Positions 35,472 through 44,249 of a DNA stretch of 64,000 nt are shown here, in pieces. Position 1 is the first letter of the stretch. Each line of letters begins with the position of its first letter. Under the pieces are notes generated by a model. That model saw only the letters and a list, made by a program, of their open reading frames with translations. It had not been told where the DNA came from and ran no database searches. The translations under genes and the position numbers were made by a program. This DNA comes from Madurella fahalii (Eukaryota; Ascomycota; Sordariomycetes; Sordariales), in assembly GCA_029876055.1 (NCBI GenBank), contig CM056877.1:3596001-3660000 (forward strand), in the 5' to 3' direction.

Positions 35472-36959
35472 CGAAAGAGACTAGAACGGCACGTTGCGGC
35501 ACCACATCGAAGTCCAAGGAGCGGGAACTGTGAATGGACAACATCAGAAAAGTTGGGAGTGGATCTCTTGGTCTTGTCGCGACGAAGATTTCAGGTGGGT
35601 CCATTTGCTGCCGACCCCAGCTTTCGACTCCTTCGAGCGTTCCCGGCCGGCAAAAAGATGCTGGCAGACGTGGCAGACAAGGGAGTGAGGGGTGGGGGGT
35701 AAAGGGGTAGGGGGGTAGTTCGCTTGACTGCGACATCCACCAGCCATAATCTAGCGCAGGGGCCTACAATTTGTCCCGCACTCCCCGTGCCCAGACTGGC
35801 AAGCTGTTTGAGAACAAGATGTCCACTTAGGGGTTCAAGAAAGTACCAAGCGAATATCTACGAGAATGCCCTGCAAAATGTCAAGAGCGGTCACTCCGGC
35901 CCTGGTGAAAAGGCTCATGCGACGGCCGCTGCTGAGGCGAGGTCCGATTAGAATATGCTGGGTCCATGTGGACCAATATGGTTTGAGCTGTTTGCACTGG
36001 CACCAGGAGTTGTGTCGTAGACAAAGAAATTAGCCCTCGGTATTGACTCGAGTTTACCGTTCCTCATCTGCAAGGTATATATATGCCTGTGGTGGCTTTC
36101 CGTCCTTTGGCTGATTCTTCCCTTGAGTAACCCGCCTATTTTGTGTCATACGTAGATGACGATCTCCAAAGCGGCAAAGATGATGCCGACAGTGATATCA
36201 GGATTTTGGGTTCGAAGGCCAGTGTAGCAACTGAAGACATGTTAATAACTAACGGGGGAGCTGTGATGATTGGCCTGAACTTCTCAGGGGCGGTCATCAA
36301 TTGCCTGTAGTACTGTATTGTGTCCCGTACCATGAAGCCGTCACAGCGTTGCCCTCCTGGCATCCGGAGCCCGAAAAGGCTCCTTTTCCAGTGTCAGCAC
36401 CGTTCCTTCGTACACTGGCTCATTTCAGCCCCGATCAAACGCCATAATGTACGTCTCCCCTTAAACAGTCTGGCTACATCCGGGCTCACCTATCACGATG
36501 TCGTGTCTAATTGAGAAGGGAGGGTTAATGCCTAAAGGGACCGAGGAGAGCCTTCCGCATCTCTCTCTCCACTGCCTCTCTCAAAATTCAATGTTCCGCT
36601 TTGGTACTAAAGTCTCCCTAATGCTCCGAGACACAACGATCATGGCGGTTACTGGGCTGATTGTTGGCATTGTAGGCCTCTACTTTGCTTCTCAAACCTC
36701 TAATTTTGCATGAATCCCAATCCCTTCTCCAATGTTGCAACATTGTACGCTCGCCGAAAAACCTGTGCGGCCAATACTACAGCCACCGGTCTATGCCGTC
36801 GTTCAATTGAGTAAAAGAGTTGAGGAGGTACGGCGAGGGCAGAGTACTGTTTCGATTTCTACTATGAGGTCAGACAACGGAAGGAAACTGCAGAGCACCA
36901 CATCCGGACCATAAAATAAACACCCTTTGGGGCAGCAACTCCAGAGCAAGCTCGGAACG
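35472..36959. other. Intergenic: sls1 promoter and NAP-like gene 3' flank
   Basis: About 1.5 kb with short ORFs only. One plus-strand ORF (36498-36713) ends in a hydrophobic stretch, TTIMAVTGLIVGIVGLYFA, but has no supporting exon structure. No repeats or RNA genes recognised. Confidence 0.5.
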
Positions 36960-38239
36960 TCATTGATCCTCATCGCCGTCAACATCAGCCTCATCCACAT
37001 CATCTTCATCCTCGTCATCTTCATCATCCTCGTCATCTTCATCATCCTCATCATCCTCATCATCCTCATCATCCTCATCATCCTCGTCATCCTCGTCATC
37101 CTCATCATTCTCACCACCACCACCACCATCATCATCATCATCCTCATCATCCTCATCGTCCTCATACAGCGTCGCCTCCCCAGTGTACCAATGCAACGCA
37201 TACGGAATCACCTTATCCTTAAACACCTCCCCATAGTCGAAATCCAGCTCCAGCAGCCACTGGAACCTCCGCATTTCCTCAGCGTTGTCACCTTCCGGTT
37301 TCACAGGCGCCTTAAAAAACGAGAAGAAGCTCTCCATCAGCCCGTCACTCTCACCGTGTGCGTTGCTCCTAGTCAAATCCCTCCCTTCCTTCCAACGAAT
37401 GGCATCGCCAAACGACTCGTGGTACGTAAAGTCGCTGCCGTAGATGTCCTCGACCACCGCCTCCTCGTCCCCCGAGTCCACGGTGCGGGCATACGTGTAC
37501 TCCTTCCTCAGCTCCTCATTCCAGAACCACTCGTTCGGCCCAAACACAAAGACTAGCGCAAACCCCTGTTTCCCACCGGGTAGCGATTCACGCTTGATGT
37601 CCTTCAGGCAAGCCAGGACGGGCTCGTCCCTCGGCGCGATGAGGTCCGCGATCGAAAGCTCGTGCTTCATTGCTCCGAGCCAGAAGTCCGGGATCCCGTT
37701 TCCGCTGCCGTCTCGGACCTCCTCGCCCCGCCGCGGCAAGGAGAAAGGCCCATTGTCCCCATCTAGTCCTCCCGTTATGGTCTTCCTGCGCCTCTCAAAC
37801 AGAGGTTGCGCCAGCGCCAGGTACTTCCGCTCTAATGCGGCCGCTTCTTCTTGGTACTGCATCATGAGGCTCGTGTATTCGTGCTGCAGCTGGAAGAGCC
37901 GGATGACGCTCTCTTGGAAAGCTTCCGGCTTGTTCTCGATGAAGGCGTGGGACCACTTGGTGAGGGGCGCGTGGTCGACATGTTTCGGAGCTGGCATGTC
38001 GTGGGGATCATGGTCAACCGTGGCAGGTGGCTCATACGAGGTCGCGTGGTCGACATGTTTTGGAGTTGGCATGTCGTGGAGAACATGGTCAACCGTGGTA
38101 GGTGGCTCATACGAAGGTTCATCATCGTCGAAGCTCAAAGCATGGAAGCGGTTCGAGATTTTAGATCTGGTCGGGAAAAGGTTTAGTCTTGGGGCAAGAT
38201 TCTTTGGTTGGCACTGCTATACCACACTTACCCAGCCAT
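36960..38239 (-). CDS. Nucleosome assembly protein (NAP) family histone chaperone, divergent
   Basis: Histone H2A-H2B chaperone family. Exons are 38239-38232 (8 coding nt, MAG) and 38166-36960, giving 404 aa. The NAP domain spans about residues 75-338: a long helix ESVIRLFQLQHEYTSLMMQY; GIPDFWLGAMKHELSIADLI (160-179); DEPVLACLKDI (183-193, matching the family EPVLxxLxDI); FGPNEWFWNEEL; FFSFFKAP; LELDFDYGEVFKDKVIPYAL; and TGEATLYEDD. The tail (340-404) is almost wholly Asp/Glu with a Gly patch, encoded by a 9-nt-period repeat. Residues 21-70 are two tandem copies of a 25-residue, His/Pro-rich unit (SYEPPxTVDH...KHVDHA) that is not part of canonical NAP1. This and the divergence suggest a paralogue rather than the housekeeping Nap1 (inference). 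Confidence 0.85.
36985..37175. repeat. Coding microsatellite (Asp/Glu tail of the NAP-like gene)
   Basis: Imperfect (TCATCCTCA/TCG)n array, read on the minus strand as alternating GAT/GAC/GAG codons, interrupted by a CCACCACC run that encodes five Gly residues. Length polymorphism between strains is likely. Confidence 0.85.
37971..38115. repeat. 75-bp tandem duplication inside the NAP-like gene
   Basis: Two copies, 37971-38040 and 38046-38115 plus the linker, are alike over 70 bases except about six positions, five of them transitions. They encode the two 25-residue His/Pro-rich units at residues 21-70. Confidence 0.85.
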
Positions 38240-38744
38240 GGCTCTCAAATTTTCCTTGTTGCTTGCCCGGAATGCTGGAGGTCTGACTGTGGGGGGAGGG
38301 TCTTGATTTTTGCTAACACGCTGCTTATATCACACGAAGTGATAAATGGGAAGCAGGCAGCATGGGTGGGAGGGCTCACGGAAGAATCACAAGCCGCTTT
38401 GTTGTGACAGTCGGCTCTTGGTATCGTTATTATGGCTCTGCTAAGCCCAAAACGCGGAAACACGAGCGCGAACCTATATTTCTACGCAGATAAACCTCGA
38501 ATTCCAGGTTCAATGGGTGTCAATGGAACCAATGGGCAATATGTGCAGTGCTTGGGCAGCGACAACGAAAACGCCTCGATTTTATTGGCACAGCCTTTCA
38601 GCCTCACTTTGATCACAATCCACCAACGAGATCGAAGAGGCTTGAAGAGTTCTCATCTGTCCTTAATGTTTTGGGCATGAGGGTTGCCTTTGTTAGTTTA
38701 GTCTTGCAGTTTGTTGTTGGTTGTGCAGTCAAGGCGTGAGGCAT

Positions 38745-38820
38745 GCTGTGAAGAATACGAACGGTATGTATATTAGCCCGCTTGTCCGCCTCGCTTTTGA
38801 ATTTGATCCGCGACTAATAT
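38745..38820. repeat. Direct repeat, left copy (about 75 bp)
   Basis: Matches 39170-39244 with about ten differences, mostly transitions, plus a small indel. The shared core is TAGCCCGCTTGTCCGCCTC. It brackets the 59-bp tandem array on the left. Confidence 0.85.
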
Positions 38821-38902
38821 CAAAGCGATTTGAAGGATTCATTTGTCTTTGTTCTGATTGATATGAACGGTTCCTTTCCCAGGTTCGCCTTGCAGCTTGC
38901 CC

Positions 38903-39150
38903 ATGGCTACGTGGCTAGGCCTCGAGGAGGCTTGCTGTAAGGCTTGCGAGGAAGCTTGCTCATGACTACGTGGTTAGGCCTCGAGGAGGCTTGTTTCAGG
39001 GCCGTGAGGAAGCTTGCCCATGGCTACGTGGCTAGGCCTCGAGGAGGCTTGCTGTAAGGCTTGCGAGGAAGCTTGCTCATGACTACGTGGTTAGGCCTCG
39101 AGGAAGCTTGCTCATGGCTACGTGGCTAGGCCTCGAGGAGGCTTGCTGTA
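38903..39150. repeat. 59-bp tandem array in the shared upstream region
   Basis: Five cores of the form ATGRCTACGTGGYTAGGCC, followed by TCGAGGARGCTTG, start at 38903, 38962, 39020, 39079 and 39114 (spacings 59, 58, 59 and 35). Variants alternate GGCTA..GGCTA and GACTA..GGTTA, giving a higher-order period of about 117 bp. Each core contains the palindrome CCTCGAGG. There is no coding potential. The array lies between the divergent NAP-like and charged-repeat genes. Confidence 0.9.
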
Positions 39151-39169
39151 AGGCTTGCGAGGAGGCTTG

Positions 39170-39244
39170 TTGTAAAGAATATGAATGGTATGTATACTAG
39201 CCCGCTTGTCCGCCTCACTTTTGACTGTGATCCGTGACTAATAG
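39170..39244. repeat. Direct repeat, right copy (about 75 bp)
   Basis: Second copy of the 38745-38820 sequence. A 21-base A-run (39259-39279) follows shortly after it. Confidence 0.85.
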
Positions 39245-39828
39245 GAAACGGGATTTGGAAAAAAAAAAAAAAAAAAAAACTCGCTCTGTTTTAATTGGTG
39301 TAAGTGATGGCCCGAAAGGTGGCGTATTGCGCGGGTACTCATGCTTGCCAGCAGAGTCGCTGATACGCGAAGTTTTTTTTTTTTTGGGCAGTGACGCAGC
39401 TGCAAGCACGAAGGCAACACCGACACACCGCACATGAGACATGGGGCTAATTGAAGACATTCGGCTGAGCCAGAAAGAAGACCAAGGGCAATATGGACAG
39501 CTCATTTCCCTCTTGAAAGTATTCATTAGGTCGAAGGAGCTGCCCAGCGAAGATTCGGGGGTCATCAGCACACCACATCTTATGACAGTCCAAGTCAACG
39601 TCTGTTTGCCCGCGATTCTGGTCACCTGATAGAAAGAGGACTCATCACGCATCCCAACTGGGACCCAAATAAGATTACATTCAGTGCTCGAAGTTTCCTT
39701 TCAACCAACTTTGACCTGCTTCCGGACTCAGAACACTCCTAGTAGGCTGTCGTCTATTCCCTATGTTAGGGAAATATAGAGCTTGGCTAACGTCCCCCTG
39801 CGTAGGTCAAACAGCTAGCCCTATCGTT

Positions 39829-40674
39829 ATGGCTGAGTTCTTGCTTGGCGCTGCTGCCGTCGCGGCTGTCGGGTGGGCCAAAAAGAAGGTAAAGAAGTGG
39901 GACGCCGAACTCAAAGAAGAATTGGAAGCAGAAAATCGACAAAAGGAGGAAAGCCAGCGTAGGATCAGGGAGGAAGAGGACAGACAGCGCAAGATTAAAC
40001 AGGAGGAGGAAGACAGGCAGCGCAAGATCAAACAGGAGGAAGAAGAGCGCAAGCAGCGCAAGATCAAACAGGAGGAGGAAGAGCAGAGGCAGCGCAGGAT
40101 CCAACAGGCGGAGGAAGAGCTCAAGCAGCGTAAGATCAAACAAGAAGAAGAAGACAGGCAGCGTAAGATCGAGCAAGACGAAGAAGACAGGCAGCGCAAG
40201 ATTAAACAGGAGGAGGAAGAGCAGAGGCTGCGCAAGATCAAAGAGGAGGAGGAAGCGCAGAGACAGCGTAGGATCCAACAGATGGAGGAAGATGACAGGC
40301 AGCGCAAGATCAAACAAGACGAAGAGGACAGGCAACGCAAGATCAGATACGAAGAGGAGGACAGGCAACGCAAGATCAGATACGAAGAAGAGGACAGGCG
40401 GCGGCGCGAAGAGGAGAAGATCAAAGTGGCGGAGGCAAGAAGGGAGAAGAAGAAGCAAAAGAGTCCAAAGGCGAAAAAGGAGGCAGGGCCCAAGGCGGAA
40501 CCGAAGCAGAGGGAAGATCCATCGGGCAATCCTGTGGCGGGGAAGGAGAAGGGTAAAGCCGTTAAGACGACGGGTCCATCTATGGGAGGTCCGAGGAAGA
40601 AGAAGAAGGAGGAAAAGACGGGAGCGAGAGACGACAGCTGCGGGCCGTGGGCAGACCCAGTCAGTAACATGTAA
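39829..40674 (+). CDS. Highly charged helical repeat protein (predicted single-alpha-helix/coiled coil)
   Basis: Family not recognised. Intronless ORF of 281 aa from the ATG at 39829; an in-frame ATG at 39763 would add 22 residues. The N terminus MAEFLLGAAAVAAVGWAKKKV is a short hydrophobic/Ala segment followed by Lys, possibly a membrane-associating helix. Residues of about 35-200 are some 14 imperfect units of 10-11 residues with consensus EEEDRQRKIKQ, each pairing an acidic block with a basic block. Such i/i+4 charge patterning is typical of stable single alpha helices or coiled coils. The C terminus is Lys-rich and disordered (KKKQKSPKAKKEAG, RKKKKEEK) and could bind nucleic acid or direct nuclear localisation. 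It could be a fast-evolving lineage-specific gene. No function is assigned. Confidence 0.65.
   Translation: MAEFLLGAAAVAAVGWAKKKVKKWDAELKEELEAENRQKEESQRRIREEEDRQRKIKQEEEDRQRKIKQEEEERKQRKIKQEEEEQRQRRIQQAEEELKQRKIKQEEEDRQRKIEQDEEDRQRKIKQEEEEQRLRKIKEEEEAQRQRRIQQMEEDDRQRKIKQDEEDRQRKIRYEEEDRQRKIRYEEEDRRRREEEKIKVAEARREKKKQKSPKAKKEAGPKAEPKQREDPSGNPVAGKEKGKAVKTTGPSMGGPRKKKKEEKTGARDDSCGPWADPVSNM
39955..40415. repeat. 30-33-bp coding tandem repeat of the charged protein
   Basis: Degenerate repeats of a GAGGAAGACAGGCAGCGCAA-type unit followed by GATCAAACAG. Copies differ at many synonymous sites, so the array is old or kept by selection on the protein pattern. Confidence 0.85.
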
Positions 40675-41896
40675 ACAGGCTTTACCTAGTTAGCAGGCCT
40701 TGCAGATTGCTTGTCAGTATTTGGGACAGTTTTCGAGAACTCCGTGTTCGCTTACATTCCTCGTGCCCCGTTCGTACTCATTGCCGTGCGGATATCTGGC
40801 AGCGCCTGGACATTGGGAATACTTGGGTATGGGACAGTCGGAGCCACGTTGCAATCAGCCATAACTCTCGAGAGGGGCGAGTATGTCAGGTTGGGTGGTC
40901 GCCGATGTTCGCGTGTAAAATTCACATGAGCGGTGGTGGACGAGGGTGGAATGCGAGTCGATAGCTCCGATCAATAATACCCCGTCTGTGGTCGATGGAC
41001 CCACTCAGATGGTGGAAACTCCATCGCATGAGTGGCTCCCCTAAACGGGCTCCCATTTGGCTCGGGCAGAGTGTTACCTCATACGTATACAATAGACTCG
41101 CATCTCTGAGTGCCGTACCTTCAGTCCCGCGAGCCTTTATCACCAACGGCAGGGAGTGTTATTATAGAGCCGAATGAATGCGTGCTAGGAGCAAAATCCC
41201 CTTACGGAGGAGTTGGTCGAACTAGCTAGTCTTGGTCGCGGCATGGACAACCAACAAATGCAATTTGATCGATCACTGTTCACAGAGAACCGTAGTGGGG
41301 CACGGGGTGGGAAGGCTCCCTTTGACTGAAATGTACCGAGTTCTTGGCAGAGCGTGAAATTGGCCAATAGGGCCCTCTACCGCGCGCCAAGCCGTAGTTC
41401 TAAACATTTATACATCGTCAGTCAGGTCAGTCCAGGGTTCGAAAAAAAAGCCAACACATCAAATTGAACAGCCAGATGCATCACTTCTATAGACCTATAG
41501 TGTGAATGATATCCCAACACTCGTATGATTTGCAGATTGCGGCTCGGCACCTCCCACAAGGACTCCCGTTCCTGAGCTACAGTGACTTTGGTTTGGTGGT
41601 ACTCGGTGGTCCGAGCTCTGGGGTAGGTTGAGGGTGCCGGAAAGAGCGGGTCGGGGCTAGCCAGAATTGGCACCCCAGGACGGCAAAACATGACTTCAAA
41701 GATGTGGTGTAAAGTCTGGTGTAAATGCAAGTTGCATGTGTGCTACCCAGTGACGGCGGATACTTTCGGGGTCTGGAAGCCACATTCGCTGCTTTGTCTA
41801 ATCTCTTCGTTCCCAATATTTTGTCGGTCATTCTAACCGTCTGCAGCCACCCCGTTCCCTTTCCTTGCCGGAAAACAGCCCGAGCATTCTAGCGCC
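40675..41896. other. Intergenic: charged-repeat gene 3' flank and nse3 promoter
   Basis: About 1.2 kb with short ORFs only. No domains, repeats or RNA genes recognised. Confidence 0.55.
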
Positions 41897-43072
41897 ATGC
41901 CCGTAGTGCAGCGGCGACAGCGGCAGGTTGGTGTTATACTCCCGTGGACAGTGGACTGGAGAAGGAATTGCGTTGCTGACAACCAGCAAAGGCTGTCTCA
42001 GATGAGGACGTGCAGCCACAACAGCACGAAGCCGACGATGATAGTGACGAGCGCATGGAGGACGTCGGACAGAGCGACGAGACAAGCCAGCTGGTCAAGA
42101 ATCTGGTGCGCTACACCCTCGCTTGCGAGTACTCGCGGACACCCATCCGGCGAGACGGTATCAGGGACAAGGGTATGGGGGGTTGGGGGGAGGACAACTC
42201 GAGTCAACGCAAATATAGCGACTGACATTTCCTAGTGCTCGGTCCGAACGGCAAGTTATTCAAGAAGGTGTTTGCTGGCGCACAGAAGCAGTTACGCGCA
42301 ACGTTTGGCATGGAGATGGTGGAGTTGCCAACAAAGGACAGGAACCTCATGACGACAGAGCAAAAGAGAAAAGGTACGGCCTCCCCGCTTAGCAGGGTGA
42401 CGGATATTCAATCGCAGCAGCTGACTCCCCCCGGAAGCGGCCAAATCCCAGACTCAAAAAGAACCCTCCTCGAATACCTACGTCCTCGTGTCAGTCCTTC
42501 CCGAGCGCTACACTACGCCGGCGATCATTGCGCCATCCAAAGTCCAGTCTCCAGAGGGCGAGGCCTCCTACATCGCGCTATACACTATGATCATCTCTAT
42601 AATCACACTCAGCGGCGGAGAGCTCAGTGACCCTCGCTTGCGCCGGCACCTCACGCGGCTTAACGCAGTCGAGAACATGCCCAGCATGAACCCGCACGAC
42701 GAGACGTCACCGAGCGAAAAGACGGATATAGTTCTGCAGCGGATGATCAAACAAGGGTATCTGGTGAAAGTGACCGAGTCCAAGACGACGGGGGATGAGG
42801 ACTCGACCACGTGGCACGTTGGGCCGCGCGGCAAGGTCGAGGTGGACAAGGAATCGATCGCAGCGCTGGTGCGGACTGTATACGGCGGGTCAGACGATGA
42901 GCTTGAGGGGAAGTTGCAGGTCAGTCTCAAGGTTAAGGAGCGGAAGCCCGAAACACTAGATTCGGTCGGTGAGGCAGCAGAGGAGTCCCCGCCGGATGGT
43001 GATCCTGGGCCTAGCCATCGCCGCAGGGAACGCAGAAGGCACACTGATGCCGGAGATGAAGACGACGAGTAA
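41897..43072 (+). CDS. nse3: Smc5/6 complex subunit Nse3 (MAGE homology domain)
   Basis: With Nse1 and Nse4 it forms the kleisin-bound subcomplex of Smc5/6, which acts in DNA repair and recombination. Exons are 41897-41926, 41992-42172, 42236-42373 and 42438-43072, giving 327 aa. After an acidic Gln-rich leader (about residues 10-40) the MAGE domain begins QLVKNLVRYTLACEYSRTPIRR, then GPNGKLFKKVFAGAQKQLRATFGMEMVELP. A linker spliced to SNTYVLVSVLPERYTTP follows, then the second winged helix with YTMIISIITLSGGELSDPRL and DIVLQRMIKQGYLVKVTE. The C terminus is acidic/basic and disordered. All three introns carry good branch sites (for example TTGCTGAC and CTGAC) and keep frame. Convergent with sf3b5, 300 bp apart. 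Confidence 0.9.
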
Positions 43073-43372
43073 AATTCATAATGCGCTGGGTTGGGATGAC
43101 TTTTAGAGTTCAGGAGTCGGGTATCACTTGGTATTAGGCTATGAGAATAAGCGATAGAGGGAGCGGGCGGTGCTTCATTGTCGGGGGTATGTTTTCCTCT
43201 TCCCGTGACGCTCAATGTCGGTTTGTGCGTCCCACAGATTTAGATGGGATCAAGGCTGCCTGAGTATGCCGCTGCACACGGCCTCTTGTCTGTCCATCTG
43301 CCCTATTCCTGCTCGCTCGGCCCGCCTGATCTGTGTCCGTGGTTGCTGTTTCCTCCGCAGTATTCTGATTCC

Positions 43373-43774
43373 TCATGATTCATCCTGCCGACCAGTCACA
43401 AATACCTCGTCACCTTCGCGAGGTGGTGGTGGTCCGGCCGGTTGCAGCATTTTCTGTGGACACAATGTCAGTGAGGGCCACAGGAACCGACAGGAGATGG
43501 TGGGGGGCGTACCCGAATCATCTCGACGCGCACTTTGGCTACCGGCTCGTTATGTGCCAGCGAAATATACGACAGCAACGGAGGGTGTCCGACGATGCTG
43601 GATTGTGTATCACGGTGGATGTTGGTCTTCCACTCCCAGCTTGTCGTGTCCGGGTGCCCGGTGCCGATGTACTTCGCCTGGAGGCGCTCGAGCTCTTGCT
43701 GGTTACGAAGCTTATCGGCCTGTGTCGCAGATGGTTAGTACGCGCGATTATGCTGGAACGGATGGCAACGTACC
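43373..43774 (-). CDS. sf3b5: Splicing factor 3B subunit 5 (SF3b10/Ysf3)
   Basis: Smallest subunit of the U2 snRNP SF3b complex, which recognises the branch point. Exons are 43774-43772 (the ATG alone), 43719-43513 and 43453-43373, giving 96 aa against about 86 in animals. The spliced product reads M-ADKLRNQQELERLQAKYIG, then TGHPDTTSWEWKTNIHRDT, HPPLLSYISLAHNEPVAKVR and MIRKMLQPAGPP. This is essentially the full conserved family pattern, with a short acidic fungal tail (EGDEVFVTGRQDES). The first intron follows the start codon directly (GTACGT donor, TACTAAC branch, ACACAG acceptor). It is divergent from the MYND-like gene with 475 bp between the starts. No single long ORF shows this gene; it appears only after splicing. 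Confidence 0.92.
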
Positions 43775-44249
43775 ATCTTTCTGTATGTGTGCCTATGTGT
43801 GTATGGGGAAGGTGGGTTGGCGGTGCTCGGTGCAAATGCGCCGATGTCTTTGTTCCTGGCATTGCCAAGAGGCTAGAACTCGCTAAACACCTACCGAGGT
43901 GTGAGGCCCCACAGCATGTCTTAGCCCTGCAGCCCACTCAGGTGTAATGTACTGTACTGTACAGTACTTTCGTAGCCAATGCTGCTTGCTTGCTTCCTGC
44001 TTGCCGCCTGTGCTCTTCTCACAATGCCTCGCTCACTCACAATCTCGTGACCACCATCTCAAATCATCGCCTGCCAAAACCGATATCGCCTCTTTTAATA
44101 ACAAATTCGGAGACGTTTCTTCAACCAACATCCTATATATCCAGTTGGGCATATTTAACCTTTCTAACGGACTCACGCTCCATGAGCCTGGGAAGAATAC
44201 GGCTTCGCTTCTCGGCGCCTCATCCCACATCCCCTTTTCCAGCATCACC
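43775..44249. promoter_or_regulatory. Divergent promoter of sf3b5 and the MYND-like gene
   Basis: 475 bases between two divergent start codons. It contains a TGTACTGTACTGTACAGTAC palindrome-like run at about 43947-43966 and CT-rich patches. An ORF in frame with the MYND-like gene continues upstream into this region but lacks protein-like composition. Confidence 0.5.

Larger units (their letters stand above)
38240..39828. other. Repeat-rich divergent promoter region
   Basis: About 1.6 kb between the start codons of the NAP-like gene (-) and the charged-repeat gene (+). It holds the 59-bp array, its two flanking direct repeats, a 21-base A-run (39259-39279) and a 13-base T-run (39373-39385). 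No supported ORF. Confidence 0.7.

Noticed and set aside
36498..36713. Small ORF with one transmembrane-like stretch
   Set aside because: It is short, lacks homology and codon bias, and has no splice support.
38903..39150. CRISPR-like repeat array
   Set aside because: The repeats are nearly contiguous without unique spacers, in a fungal nuclear genome; this is a tandem minisatellite.
39787..40670. Two long minus-strand ORFs rich in Leu/Phe or Ser/Cys
   Set aside because: Antisense frames of the charged tandem repeat. The repetitive hydrophobic look is an artefact of complementing GAG/AAG codons.
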